DNA from: Pardosa pseudoannulata
Taxonomy: Eukaryota; Arthropoda; Arachnida; Araneae; Lycosidae
Assembly: GCA_032207245.1 (NCBI GenBank)
Contig: CM063500.1
Span: 80,332,786 to 80,396,785 of the forward strand
DNA: 64,000 nucleotides
Reading direction: 5' to 3'
In this document: positions 1-12,259 of the stretch, one piece after another
Position numbering within the stretch: position 1 is the stretch's first letter
How the letters are laid out: each line of letters opens with the position of its first letter
The notes under the pieces: generated by a model
Seen by the model: only the letters and a program-made list of their open reading frames with translations
The model's database searches: none
What the model was told of the DNA's origin: nothing
Made by a program: the position numbers and the translations under genes

Positions 1-2363
1 CTTATAAAGCTAGCATTTTTAATGTTATATATGGAATGCATATATGGAACAATTATTTCTTCTACTCACAATAATTATGTAGCCCCTATTATTTTTACTT
101 GCCCGGGCTACTGGACAAAGAGAATCCTGATCAGCTAACAATAATAATGAACTATGCAGCTGGTCACATTGAAGAGAACAACAAAAGTCTAATTAAGACT
201 TTATTTCATAGCTGCTAAAACGGACATCTTTACTAGTCAAAGACTGACAAAGGAAAAACACAAAAATCACTCTGCTCGAACAGAGGTGCACCCAAGAGCG
301 AAGACAGAAAGAATTTTCCCACTTACTTAGCGAATTTAAGTGCAAGATCAGGAAAAACGCGGAACCATTTGCCGTCGATAGCTGGGAAACGTGTTGAATA
401 GACAGAAAATTTACATTTATAGGCTAGAAAGCTTTGGAAAATGTATCGCAAGAATTTTAAGTCGAGGACGCTCCTTGGCTTAAGACCTTTAGAGGCTGGG
501 AAAAAGATTTTAAGGGATTAGAATGGGACAGGGGGGTTTAAGGAAATATTAAAGTTAAATAATTTTTATATATTACATATATATGTATGTTTATTTAAAG
601 GGTGAGCAAAGAAGGGCATAGTACCCATCAGGACAAGCAATAATCATCATGTAACATAGTCGCATCTACTCTAAGAGGTAGAAACACTTCAAGCATAAAC
701 AAATAATCGACATGGTGTCATCTTGTATCTGCCAACGTAGCACATCTGTAAGCAAAATCAAGGCCGTAAGCAAGGGAGGGCTTTAGGGGACTAGTCCCTC
801 CCCGAAATTGAAAAATTCTGAAAAACAATAGAAAAAATTGACTACTTGTGTGGGTAGGTCATCTACCTAGCTGTGCATAGACAGCAGTGTTCTCAGAATG
901 AGACATCTTCAGCCATAAATGTCTTATGGAGCAGCATGCTTTTATCTACCCCACACTCCCATCTCCTAGGGTCATTTGTCTCTAGATCATTTTCCGTAAT
1001 CTATTGTATATCGTCTACCTGTCTGAGGTGTTCCATGATGAGTATTTTGAGACACATTCTATCTTCAAAAATAACTTCAATTTATTATGTTAGACTACAT
1101 TTTTGGTATATGGCTAAATGAGAGAGAAATTTAAACGAATAAATATAAAAACGGTTTTTAATGTTAATTTTACTATTAAATTTATTGTGCAGATACTTCA
1201 TTACTCATTCTAAGATTAAAATTTATTCATTATATGATACTTTTTAATAATTTTGTTGTATTAAAACCAGATTGTGTTATGGTACTTATTAAAGAGGTAT
1301 GCATACATAAGAAAACCTGTAGTTTTACTGAAGTATCCTTCTGTGAGATGTTAAGAATTAGTGGAATGTATAATTAAATATATAAACTAAAATAAAGACT
1401 TTGTGATTGATAAATGACCAAAGGGATGGGATTTGCTAACATTTTATTGTAGATTAGAATTTGACATTACAAAGCAAATGTATAATTATCAATAGAGAAA
1501 TGACTACTAACGTTTAAGATTTTAACACAGTACAATAGTTAAGAATAATATGAACGAGGGAGATACATAATGCATAAACACTATGAAATAGGATTGAATA
1601 TATATGGATTTTATTAGCGTTGGAAAATGAAAACCCAATAAGATTCATCATTAAAGGAACTAAGAATTTACTTACTACAATGACTTTGAAAATTTTCACT
1701 CCAAACGTCGCCCAAACCATCCACTTTAAAGACACATCAAGAAAACACAGAATATATTGGTTCGTAGCCGATTTAATCACCCCCGCTCCGCGCTCTAAGC
1801 AAACACTATTGTATTTTTTTTTTTTTTTTTTTTTTTAGATGGCGCTACGCTCAAAGGTAACTATTAAGCAAACAAAACTATTAAGCAATTGCTGCCGCTG
1901 ATCCATCATTATACCTGCTGGACGGAACACCTTCATAAAAAGTCTTTCTCCTTGGTCCCCCTTCGAAAATAATTTCTGACCACAGCCTTGAGAAAGATTT
2001 TCAAGCATTGAAAATCACACTGAAAATTCGTACACGGTAATTTTACAAATTTTCAGTGAGAAGCAGCAGCACATTTGCTCTTAGTAGATTCAGTAGAGAG
2101 CCAGTCAGATCAAATGTTGTCTTTTAAAAGCTCCAAGAAATCTACACTTTAAAGACTGTCAATTATTCGCTCATGTGAACGGGGTGACAATAGGTGTGAC
2201 CAACCCTTTGAATACTCGTTGTGAATTTTTCTTTGGACAATAAATCCGATCGCGCAACTTTTGGTATCGTTTATGTTCTTTCCCAATACTGTTAGTTGTA
2301 ATTTTTTTATTTATCTTTCTCTCAAAATTAGTGTTCTATAGATATTTGTCTTATTTTGTCTAT
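1..2363. other. AT-rich gene-free stretch
   Basis: No coding similarity is recognised. Short open frames on both strands lack domains or splice context. A T-run lies near 1814-1836. Confidence 0.5.
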
Positions 2364-2429
<66 letters not shown>

Positions 2430-2530
2430 CTATATATATTATATATTATTTTATATATATATATATATTATTATATATTATATTCTTATATATATTATTT
2501 TTCTATTATTATTTATATTTTCTTTATATA
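2364..2530. repeat. (TA)n microsatellite with degenerate flank
   Basis: About 55 bp of pure TA alternation is followed by roughly 110 bp of interrupted TA/TTA sequence. The Ile/Tyr-rich open frames across it come from the repeat and are not genes. Confidence 0.95.
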
Positions 2531-2801
2531 TTTTGTAGATTCTAATTTACTTTTCTCGAATATTCTATTTTTCTCTACTCATACAATCAATCATTTTGTG
2601 CAGAATACTCTTTCCACACACACCTATTTCCCCTTTCATCACACTTTCCCCGGTCCAATCCTGTAATACTGTTAAGTTGAAAGTGTAATTGTAATTTTAT
2701 CCTCTTCTGCCTCCAAATTAGAATGTGATATTGTTCTATAGATATCATTGAAGGTCACTATTACCCCTCTTATTTTGTAAAAACAATTTAGTTTAGACCT
2801 G

Positions 2802-2802
2802 C

Positions 2803-2877
<75 letters not shown>

Positions 2878-2907
2878 TATATATATAAATATATATATAT
2901 ATTATAT

Positions 2908-2942
<35 letters not shown>
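2802..2942. repeat. (TA)n microsatellite
   Basis: Near-continuous TA alternation with a few A/T interruptions, about 140 bp; the second such tract within 500 bp. Confidence 0.95.
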
Positions 2943-2946
<4 letters not shown>

Positions 2947-3003
2947 TATTTTTTCTTAATGTATGCATATTTGTGTATGTTATAGAAAAAAATTAAGGCG
3001 ATT

Positions 3004-3195
3004 TACTATTAAACTCGAAATCTATTTTTCCTCTCATTTCGTAGCAGTATACTATTAAATCAAATGTCCATTTTTCCACTCATTTCGCAGCAGTAGACTA
3101 TTAAACTCGAATGTCCATTTTTCCTCTCATTTCGAGGCAGTATACTATTACACTCGAATGTCCATTCTTGTTCTCATTTCGCGGCAGTATACTAT
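3004..3195. repeat. 47-bp tandem repeat, about four copies
   Basis: Units begin at about 3004, 3050, 3096 and 3143 with a partial at 3190, a period of 46-47 bp. Each carries TACTATTAAA, then a 'tccatttttcctctcatttcg' type core and GGCAGTA. Copies differ by scattered substitutions, so this is an aged minisatellite. Confidence 0.9.
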
Positions 3196-4901
3196 CATCT
3201 CCTTTCGCTGTACAAATTTATTCAGAGTCCAAAACTGATAACGCAGTATACTAAATTTTGCCTGCGAACGTATGCACGTACACATTGTAGCTGTATATAA
3301 CGCCAGATTATCACTTTTAAGAATTTATATTAGACCCTGAAGCCATGATAAAACTCTCTTATTATTCTTTGTGGTTTAGAAGTGACAAGATTTGCGCGTC
3401 AGAAATTAAAATGGCTAGTATTTGCTTTTGGAAAAGAAAGATTTCTCGGCTACTACTGCCCAAGTTTTATTACTACTATATGTCCCCAGTGGGTTTACTG
3501 CATGTTTAAACAGACCTAGCCTTATAGATGGATATTCTAAATCTATTTCCAAATTGTCTACTCTTCTATGAGCATTTTCGCCTTCGAATAAGCATATGTA
3601 CATATTCAAATGGTATACTGATTTTTACATACTTACATAAACTTATATAAATCACTTTAAAACCGTATCTGATTAATGATCTTTGATAGAGAATTGTCAC
3701 TTTGTAAATCATTTCATTATCCTCAATTTATTCCTTGCGTAATTCAGAATTAGATTTTTCTAATCGTCCATACAATTTTGAACACGTTGTATATTGTATA
3801 GTCAGATTTTGGTAAGCAAGGCAGCAAATACAGGAATTATAAATCTTTTCACGAAATGTCTATAGGCACACACTGACACAGTTTAAATTTTTTATCTTGT
3901 ATCAATGTAACATCATACTAAACATTCAGTCCACGAAACCCCGGTATTTTATGTTCTTGCCAGAAAATGGAAACCAGTTACTAATTATTTATAGATTTCC
4001 TCCATGCGTATATGACCGTCCTTCAAAAAGCACTGACACTTCGACTGACACTAAAAAAAAAATTTGTAAAAAATATTTAAGAGAAATAAAAAAAAAGAAA
4101 ACAACATGCTACACTTTATATCTACCACTAATTTTCATTTATACTACGTTATACATCAAGTAATCAGGACACGTTCAGAGAATCTGAAGAAACGTGAATT
4201 CCACTAAAATCAAGTATTTTTTGTTCGTAGGTATTGCTAAACATGCGATATGTCTGATATGTAGGGAAGTGTTCAAGATCAAACATGTCATTTTAGGCTT
4301 ATTTCTGTAGGCAGTGAAATATGCCAGGTTAACAGTTAACCGTTAAATCCATTGACCTTTCGAGGTCGGTGGATGAAAGGTAGGGAACATTCTCTCTACT
4401 TCAGTGGTCGTCCAGCTAAAGAAACTTTTGAATATATGCATGTGTGTGTGTGATGAGGAGAAATTAATCCGACGGCTACAATTTAATTTACCCCCTATTG
4501 CTTGCTGGGCAATGAGAAAGCTTACAAAGTTTGCAGTCGTGCCATTGAACTAACAGCAAAGTTCGTGGTGGAGCTTTATTGAAGGTAAAAGGCATGGTCT
4601 CTTGTTTTGAATGGCATGTCGCAATTTCCGCAGTGTTTCACAGTAACGGTCAGCATTTACTGTTTCACCACGTAGAAGGAAGTCAACGAGCAGAATGCCC
4701 TTCTTGTCCCAGTGTAACGTAAGTTACACTGTTGACCGAGGGACAAGGGCGATGTCAGTGACCCCCCCCCCACCTTCGACCCCATTCTACAGGAAGGGTG
4801 CCTGACGCGGGTCAGTGATCTTTGTCAGATTTGAACCCCCCCCCCCCTCTTCAGAGAAGAATAGGAAGAGAACGGAGAACTTGGGCAGAGGCAGAAAAAT
4901 T
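3196..4901. other. Gene-free stretch
   Basis: No gene recognised. A 64-codon open frame on the minus strand (3415-3609) has no recognisable domain. Two short poly-C runs occur near 4760-4772 and 4836-4848. Confidence 0.4.
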
Positions 4902-5111
4902 TCAACTCTTGCATCTGAGAAAAGCGTCATCAGCGTTAGTTGTTTTGATAAGTGAATCATGTTCTTCATCTCCTCGAATAGCAAGTTGTAAATGTCTTGG
5001 AGTTATTCTCGTTACTTTCGGATCTTTGCTAGCTTTTCCAGCCAATTCTAATACCTCAGCAGTTAAATACTCCAAAATTGCCGCACTGTAAGGTGTGGCT
5101 GTAGCACCAAC
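4902..5111 (-). pseudogene. Histone H2A.Z/H2A.V-like fragment
   Basis: The minus-strand frame from about 5111 reads [20 protein letters not shown], followed by [13 protein letters not shown], then [16 protein letters not shown] and DSLIK. This is the central histone fold (alpha 2 to alpha 3) of the H2A.Z variant. The RGDEE-DSLI segment separates H2A.Z from canonical H2A, which has RNDEELNKLL. The N-terminal tail, the L1 region upstream of VGATA and the whole C-terminal docking tail are missing. The frame diverges after SLIK and stops about 13 residues later, and there is no clear splice acceptor at the left junction. I read it as a truncated retrocopy or a captured exon. A functional exon of a larger gene is possible but less likely. 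Confidence 0.8.
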
Positions 5112-5280
5112 ATTTTTTTCCATATTCCAACGACTCCATACTAAGATTGCATAGATTTTATGTGCTTCACCAGATTGTGAATAAATAAAGATATAAATAA
5201 AAAAGCCTTGCAAAACGGTAAGTCTCATTTGTATCTGGTGTCTTAACTCTTTGTATTATATCAACATGGCCTGGTATAAG

Positions 5281-5748
5281 TCATTGGTACGTAATACCCA
5301 GAACACCATGCACATCACTTTCCGTACCGAAAGCGTCTGTGCTGCCGCACAAGCTCAACAAGATCATCACTGATGAATGACGGTTGCCCACTGCGCTCTT
5401 CATCATGGACACTTTGAAGATCTTCGGAAAACTGTCTACACCAGCGACGCACCATATGCTTACTGATGATATTCGGCTCATAGACCTACCAGAGCTGACG
5501 ATTAATTTGAATTGGCGAAATACTTTGTGCATTCAAGAACTTTAACCAAAATTCGCAGGCGGCGGCAGAAGGAATTAGAGCTTCCATTTCGGACCACTGC
5601 TATCACTGTACTGCCTCGAGGCGGGAGTTGTTCGGCTGGTATATGATTCACACGCCATAGATCTTTTACTCAAGCGCAATTGACACGGCTAATTACGTTT
5701 ACTATAAAGGGGAAAACATTGGGAAACTTACTTTCTGGATGCTCCTCG
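5281..5748 (-). mobile_element. Mariner-family transposon remnant, 5' end
   Basis: The plus-strand right edge is a mariner terminal repeat, GGGAAACTTACTTTCTGGAT at 5721-5740, and an adjacent TA at 5749-5750 fits TA target duplication. Inside, the minus strand encodes the N-terminal helix-turn-helix region in broken frames: a MEALIP-type start, then VRRWCRQFSEDLQSVHDEER, GQPSFISDD and LVELVRQHRRF. Everything after the DNA-binding region, including the catalytic DD34D domain, is missing at the left edge. The same family recurs at 42450-43821 with the same terminus and untranslated leader. Confidence 0.8.
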
Positions 5749-6225
5749 TAAGAACTTTAACCTGCGTACAAGATTGTGCAATCTGTAGCTTCGGTGATTC
5801 CTTTTTATACCGGATTCTACTGCCTGGATATCGCGGTGCAAGTGGCAGTAGGAAGGATTCGCTATGCTCTATGGCAGAGAAGAGAACGACGCCGTCACAG
5901 GAGCTTCGATCGTAGACTGCCCAACGTACACGTACCTCAAGGATAGCATCTCTACTTTTAATAGTTAAAGGAGGATGGCACTGTAAAGTTTCACGATTTT
6001 AATCCATTGACATTTTAAGTCATCTACAGCTGATAAGACAATGTACTGAAATTGTGCCTTTTTTATAAACAGACTGCTAAAATCAATGATGTCGAATTTT
6101 ATGCATTTTAACCCTTAATTTGGCAAGATGTTTTTCAAATATTTTTTAATTTCTGTTATTTTCCCATGTCTGTATAGACATTAGGATCTCTGTAAAAAAA
6201 ATATCGTTTTCCATTTTTCAGATAA
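5749..6225. other. Gene-free stretch
   Basis: Nothing recognised between the mariner terminus and the TTAA element. Confidence 0.4.
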
Positions 6226-6802
6226 TTAACCCCTTCCGGTATGATTTAATAATGAAAAACTGTGCATGAAATAACCATTTAATTTTTATTTAAAAAACTT
6301 GTTTCATTTTACAATTCTTACATATTCTTAATTAAAATCCACTTTTTACATAGTGTTAAATAATATCAGAAAAGATATAATTAAGAAAATATCAAAGCAA
6401 AACATTAATAAGGTATACAGATAATAGTCTTCAAGCTAGTGGTACATTTCAAAACAAAGTGCAAAGGAATTCTTAATTGTTTACACCACCAAGTAGTCTC
6501 ACTTTTAATTGGATTCTTGTCACACACACGGCATTTCTTAGTAGGTTTTCTCTTATTCTGACTCATTAATTCGGCAATGACTTGTACCAAAAAATTCTAA
6601 GTAAACAATATGCAATAGTGACTTGTGATTTTCACAAGTGATAAAAGTGTTGCCAAATTCAGTACACTAGAAATTTTAAACTAAATTAATTATCATATTT
6701 AACAGTAACTTTAATCGCATGACGAGTGTAGCTCGTCATTGTGCGGTATGGAATGAAAAACTAATGACGAGCTAGACTCGTCATTTTACCGGAAGGGGTT
6801 AA
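6226..6802. mobile_element. piggyBac-type miniature element, copy 1
   Basis: The element is bounded by TTAA at 6226-6229 and 6799-6802 and has terminal inverted repeats CCCCTTCCGGTA / TACCGGAAGGGG. TTAA target duplication is the hallmark of the piggyBac superfamily. The subterminal region next to the right end carries repeated short inverted motifs (ATGACGAG / CTCGTCAT). It still contains the 3' end of a transposase gene. A second copy in the opposite orientation lies at 41149-41715, about 10 bp shorter. Confidence 0.9.
6405..6590 (-). pseudogene. piggyBac transposase C-terminal cysteine-rich domain
   Basis: A 61-residue frame inside the TTAA element. It holds KKCRVCDKN, then TTWWCKQLRIPLHFVLKC, the Cys/His pattern (CxxC, then W-C, PLH, C) of the RING-like C-terminal domain of piggyBac transposases, which binds the element ends. 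The catalytic DDD domain is absent, so no active transposase is made. The same frame is open in the second copy, where one of the cysteines (LKC) has become serine. Relic coding sequence in a non-autonomous element is the simplest reading. Confidence 0.7.
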
Positions 6803-7008
6803 TGTCCGCTGTGGCGAACACTGACAATTATGTTATATAGTAGTTATAAATATACATGTCCGGTGTAGCAGCCAGACTTAGCCAAAATAAGGGTTAAAAC
6901 TGAATGTAAGAAAAAAAATGTAGTTTCGTTAGTATTAAAATAAACTATAAAAACAGATTTTTTTTAGACTTACTGAGTTAAATGAAAAGTATGACACTCT
7001 TTTGAGCT

Positions 7009-7130
7009 TGACTCGCTGTAGCTCAGTCGACAAAGTCGTCGATCTCATAATTGGAGTGTTGCAGGTTCGGTTCTCGAGACTCCCAAAGATCGGCCGTGTT
7101 CTTTAACACTATGTGGTGTCCTCAAATTAT
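7009..7130 (+). repeat. tRNA-derived SINE head (family 2, divergent)
   Basis: A-box-like GTAGCTCAGTCGACAAAG is followed about 35 bp later by B-box-like CAGGTTCGGTTCTCGAG. The sequence then runs into 'gatcggccgtgttctttaac', matching the start of the SINE body seen at 49975 and, reversed, at 55165. There is no acceptor-stem pairing, so it is not scored as a tRNA gene. Confidence 0.6.
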
Positions 7131-7934
7131 AATTATTTTGTTGCCGCTAATTATCTTTATTTGTACTTTCATTTGAGTATGCAAAGTTTTGACAAGCGGC
7201 AGAGGATCTGCGTGCGCAGACGCGTACGTGCCAGTGACCGGCTGCCTTATATGTCGCAACCAGGATCGCTATAAAAATTCTCTATCCCTTTTAAACTTTC
7301 ATCTCTCTTATTTGAACCTTTTTTTTTTCCTTAATTATACGCACAAGCTGTAGCTCCTTTTAATTGTCAGTTTGTATCGATTATAACTTTTATTTTTAAT
7401 TTTAAACTTTATCTTATTTTTAACTGTTAGGGCCCCTTATTTTTACTTTTATTTTTTCTTTTACGCCTAAATATTGTTGTTGCAATTAAAAGAATGGACA
7501 CCTAGTGAAGAATTTCACATCTTCCAACAGGGAATTCAGCCTTCGGCCTAGGTACCCCGTTTAACCTCTCAACTTGGACTTGGAAAATGAGAGGAGAGAA
7601 AGGCGAGGAGTACCTAGGTCGTTTCTCAACCGGAGAGCATTCTCATGCGGCGGTAGAATCCGTCGTATTTCGCCCTCGTAAGAACCTCTGCATTCGACTG
7701 CGAGATCCAGCTTGCTTGACAAGAACGTTCGCTGGATGACTCTTCAATTGCATGCTGCAAGCATTGTATCTTCCCTTATTTGCTTTGTTTCTTTCGTTAC
7801 TATTATTATTTTTATTATACGCATCAGTCTCGTATTAAAAGAATTTTAACGCAAGCTTACTTTTTTTTAGTTTATTTTGCGATTCGCTACAGTAGTAGCA
7901 TTACAATAGTGGAAACACCACTACAACTATACCA
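7131..7934. other. Gene-free stretch
   Basis: No gene or recognisable repeat. There is moderately GC-rich sequence at 7490-7760 within AT-rich flanks. Confidence 0.35.
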
Positions 7935-8115
7935 ACCGAGGTTAAATACAGGGCATCCCGGCAAGACCGGATAAACTCTGAACAGCCAGAATCATTGTTT
8001 GGAATACATAAAAAAAAATGCCCAAAGAACTGTACCTCTACAACCCATAGTTTTTGAGAAAAATGCGAAAGAAAATGTATGGCTTCATATCCGGTTTACG
8101 AAAAGAACCTTTATT
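7935..8115 (-). repeat. Dispersed repeat D, copy 1
   Basis: It begins TACAGGGCATCCCGGCAAG and continues through 'gataaactctga', 'tgcccaaagaac' and 'ccatagtttttgagaaaaatgcgaaa'-type blocks. The reverse complement of 15185-15362 matches these blocks in the same order. Two inverted copies at unrelated sites show an interspersed element; its class is unknown. Confidence 0.65.
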
Positions 8116-9540
8116 TGAAACATGAACATCGCTACTAAAAAAAAAAGTTGTAACTATTCATTAAGTAACTTTATCAACATTTTTGCTAGTGTTAATTATA
8201 ATTTATTTACTTTAATTCAAATTTGTACATATATAAGTTGAAGCTTAAGTAAATTAATCATATTACTCTTTTTATTAAAATCAGTTAGTACATATATTAA
8301 CAAATACTTTTGATGTTGTTCATTTTTTCTAGAATTTTCGTTAATTTTTTAAATGCTCCTCACAACTTTAGTTTTCATAGATTTCTACAAATTGTTTAAC
8401 AAAACTTCCTCATACATATTAAAATAAATCTCGCCATCCATTTCAAATTTCGATTTTATTTAGAAAATTAAAATTCGATTTAAGTTTCGAAAGCCCAAAT
8501 TTTAAATCAAATTTTTACTCACAGATGAAAATATACTACTTATAAATCGACTATTCAATATATTTACTATTCAATCTATGTACAAAACAATACCCAACTA
8601 TTATATTTAAGTCATAATAATACAAAAAGAAAAAAAATTGAAAATTAACTAGTAAGGAACATTTTAAAATTCCGTAAAGCCTTTTAAAGAAACAAATAAT
8701 TATCTTTAGCATATAAATAAACTTTTCACGTATGAATAACACTTTTCAGGCAATTGTAATTAAATTTTTTTCGCTATCGCTTTCATTCAATCTAAAAAAA
8801 ATTATATCTAATCAAGGTTATATTTGTTTTTCTAGAAGACACTGCAAAATATATTTCCCAATTAATTTTTTAAATATAATTATTTTCTTAAACCTGCAAG
8901 GACATACAGAATTTTTCATTTTCTATCGCGTGGTGAAAATTTCATTTAAAGAAATCTTCTCCGGTAGAAATTTTTCTTCAAAAGTTTCACACACAGCAAG
9001 GTCAAACTAATATGACAGATAACCAGTCATTAAATCTAGGAGAAAAATGATTTTTCCTCTGAATGAAAATTTTTTTTTTACGATTTAACTGCTTGAAAAA
9101 GATGTTGTCTCGCTCGACTGAAATTACAACAACGGCCATTTCTGGTCCGATGCGTGCAGTTTAATGTCATTAAAAGCAATCCTTTCTACCTCTTTAGTTG
9201 TGTAAAGCAAAATAAATATCAAGATGTGTAGCGTAGTAGTTAAGAATTAATTCCGAGTTTAAATATTGATGAAACGTTAACCTTCATTGAAAAGGATAGT
9301 TAAAGCAGAAAATTACGGGGAGTAAACTACACTGCATTGATGGGATTTGTCAACTTTAAGAGATTTTGAAATAAGGAAAACTAAGGTGACGGTGGTTCAA
9401 GAAAGGTTGGGAACATCTTTGTACTTGAGTAAGGTTAGACGAGGTCGTCAAGGATACAGACTCAACATCTATTTAATATTGATTAAATGATTTGTTCATG
9501 GGAATAATTATATACATTTATGTACAGGATTCAGTAAATT
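8116..9540. other. AT-rich gene-free stretch
   Basis: No coding similarity, tandem repeat or mobile-element end recognised. The open frames are low-complexity Phe/Ile/Lys-rich sequence. Confidence 0.4.
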
Positions 9541-10504
9541 CAATTATTTCTGAGATCTCGCGCTGAGATAAACGTTAAAAATATACAACACGTGGGTACA
9601 GTGAAGCTGGTAATTCTCGAACACAGGAACAGTTCGCTAATTACGGGACTCTGACACTATAATCTACCGGTCTGGTGATCCGAATACTTGACTTCTACAC
9701 TGGGTCTCGAAACGCTCAGAGTACGTATCTAGCTCGAGTTCGTTGAGAATCAAAGGATGCAGGACGATCAAAAATGAGAGTAAGTGTCACTCTCAGTGAC
9801 CTACTTCAAAGAACGAAGTAAAAAAATTATTAAAGGTAACGGGAATGAGATACCGAAGTCGAAAGTCGACTTCTTAGCAGAAAGCAAAGACTCTGGCGGT
9901 CTCTGTAGGAAAGCAAGCTCCAGCAATTCCAGCAAAGTGGCAGGTTTGGATATTGTAACGCACCCTCTTTACTACCGGTGCGCTACGTTTTAGCGTGAGA
10001 CCTGCCCGCCTACTTTACTGGGGCAGGTACGTTCTTAAACTGTCGCTGGGATGCATTACTTCTAAAATATTATTTCTCCGGAAACTTGGACAGACAAAAC
10101 AAAGATTTATTTACACAACATTAAAAAAAACAATTAAAGAAAATGACATATCATAATTGAGTCTCAGAGTCAGTCCTAGCTTTCCACATCAGCGCAGAGA
10201 GATGTTTCTAGGCTGCCGGCCAAATCTCGACTCCCCCAATCTCTCTTCTCTGCGGAACTCCAACAGCCCCCCTTCCTTCTTCGGGGGGGGGGTTGTCTGG
10301 AAACTTGAGCCCTGCCGAAAAGGGCATACACTCCTCCTCCGAGAACCTGCAAAAACATCCACCAGTGCCTCCGAAAAACGTTATCAGCCCCCTTTGCCGG
10401 CCGGCTTCTTATTTCTCCTAAGAAAAGCCGCGTGGAAGGGGTCAAAATGGGGCGATTCTCCCAATGTCATTCAGAGCACACAAAGTCGTGGGTGCAAATT
10501 CCTT
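9541..10504. other. GC-richer unassigned stretch
   Basis: Noticeably richer in GC than its neighbours, with a G-run at 10283-10291. Open frames of 121 and 89 codons overlap on opposite strands at 10157-10522, and neither shows a domain. It may be part of a mobile element or LTR, but I cannot assign ends. Confidence 0.3.
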
Positions 10505-10507
10505 ACA

Positions 10508-10552
10508 GATATATGCGATTAATGGAAATAAAGAAATCAACAAGTCCATAAC
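10508..10552 (+). repeat. Short dispersed repeat, copy 1
   Basis: The segment ATATGCGATTAATGGAAATA and its continuation up to CCATAAC recur with few changes at 14957-14997, which also carries ATATGCGATTAAAGG. Both are preceded by a short pyrimidine/purine-rich stretch. It is a fragment of an unidentified repeat. Confidence 0.55.
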
Positions 10553-11329
10553 TAAGCAGAGAACTTATTCATTTGGTGGCATGAAAATGAATAAAGACGG
10601 TACCAGGAAATACATAATTTGCAATAACTGGCCTGGAGTGGAGCTTTCAACAGGTCATATATTTACTTATGCAGTAATACTTGCAGTTCTGCAATGAAAT
10701 CTTTCCTTTTAATGGAGAACTGTATTCAGAAATTATTGCAGAGTTCCCAAGGTTATTAATAAACTCATATGGATCCATCTGACTTCTAGATAGACACGAT
10801 ACCAACCAACAAAACATAGCAGCTCCAAGAGAAAATGTGAAAATATATGTGTGGTACAATTTAGCATAATCTACAACCAAGTGGAACGTGCGCTAAAAAA
10901 AGTTTGAAAAAACTGTTCTGAACGAAAAATTCCTACAATTAGTGCATATATATAAAGGGAAAATGTGGAATTTTCATACTGTCAACAATAAATGGCTATC
11001 GTGTGTTCTTCATGAAGCTTTAAACACGAAAGATGTTTTAGAAGCTTTTCAGTAGCAAAAGCAACAATGGCATCTTCAGAGCAGAAAGTTTTTAATGACT
11101 TTCCGTTTCGGCGATGTGGATTTTAAATACCATTCAGTAAAGTATCAAATTAATACTCCTTCTCCTCCAACTTCGTTTTCCTACAAACCGGGGAACTATT
11201 CCACTGGGATACAGAGGTTTGTCTGTTACACATTATGGTTCACTACAAGACATTACCACTATGTGTAGGGGTACAGCTTATCTTAGTCAATGGGGGCAAA
11301 AAAACAAAATGGCCTTGTCTTCAGGTAGC
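10553..11329. other. Gene-free stretch
   Basis: No gene recognised. The short open frames here have no domain. Confidence 0.35.
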
Positions 11330-11500
11330 TTCGGAAGCCGTGTTTCTACAAACATCAAAGACAACCAGTATGGGCTACTAAAGTGCGCAGAAGATAGGGA
11401 ATGTACCCACGCGCTTGGCTCAATCAGTGGCCCAGTGTGTGGATGTCACCCGTGAACCATCGACAAAGGTCGCTATCAGACCAAGCATTGCATGGTCAGT
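11330..11500 (+). repeat. Dispersed repeat related to the element at 55433
   Basis: Blocks such as AAGTGCGCAG, TTGGCTCA, GCCCAGTGTGTGGATG and ACCCGTGAACCATCG recur in the same order at 55580-55680, inside a terminal-inverted-repeat element. Only the internal part is recognisable here; no termini are visible. Confidence 0.6.
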
Positions 11501-11736
11501 TATGTGGAAGAGGCTTAACATGTAGCTGTTGATCTCTACTGGTAAATGTTTTTGTTAGGTAGACGATTTCGGTGTGTAACGAAATACTCCTGCCACTTTA
11601 TTGATCGCAGAGTACCAGATAACTTGATGTTACGCAGCTAGTCACCCAAGTCACCTAATATGACCCATGCGATGTCTTTAATTGTGAGTATGTAAAAAAT
11701 AAAGTGTATGTTGTCTTGTAGTACTCATTAAATTTA

Positions 11737-12259
11737 GGTATTTACCTATGATCAAATTTATAGGGGTTATTATTTTGTTAGTCACAAAGACTAAATATTA
11801 TTTGGGTTGCATTGTGTAGATTATTTATGTTCTCAAATTTAACCAAGGTTCTGAGAGACTACAGACTGAAACTTAAAAAAAACTAATCAGCTAAATTAAG
11901 AGTTATTAAAATCAAACATTACACTCTTAAATTAAACACATACAAGGTTGATAGTTTAAAATAAAATTAAGCAAATTTATTCTTATGCTATATACATGTC
12001 TATATACAAAAAGATTAGATTTAAACTTCATAAAATTTGCTTTTCCAAACTTTTTACTATGTGCCACATTATTTAAGATTTCATATTAATAATATCCTAA
12101 CATTTAGGTAAAAAAATAAAGGAAAGAGAGGACCTAATCTCAAATTCAAATATTTATAATAAGTACCTTTGTGGATCTATTGGGTGTGCCAGGGCGGTAA
12201 TCAGGTTGGACGCTCTTGGTGAATCGATGTAGATGTCGTATAGTTCTCTTTTATATTTG
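11737..12259 (+). repeat. Tandem duplication, first copy
   Basis: The unit starts near GGTATTTACCTATGATCAAA and runs through 'gagaggacctaatctca' and GTACCTTTGTGG. The next 640 bp repeat the same order of blocks. The period is about 523 bp before the SINE in copy 2 is counted. Divergence between copies is moderate, with indels. Confidence 0.85.

Noticed and set aside
2331..2666. 111-codon Ile/Tyr-rich open frame
   Set aside because: It is translation of a TA microsatellite and its degenerate flank, with no other content.
3415..3609. 64-codon minus-strand frame
   Set aside because: No domain or conserved motif could be recognised and splice context is lacking.
5281..5532. 83-codon minus-strand frame as its own protein
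   Set aside because: It is a shifted frame of the mariner helix-turn-helix region; the meaningful reading is in another frame.
7009..7090. Possible tRNA gene
   Set aside because: A- and B-box-like words are present, but there is no paired acceptor stem and the sequence continues into a known SINE body.
10157..10522. Overlapping 121- and 89-codon frames on opposite strands
   Set aside because: Open frames on both strands in GC-rich DNA with no domain and no splice or promoter evidence; at most part of a repeat.
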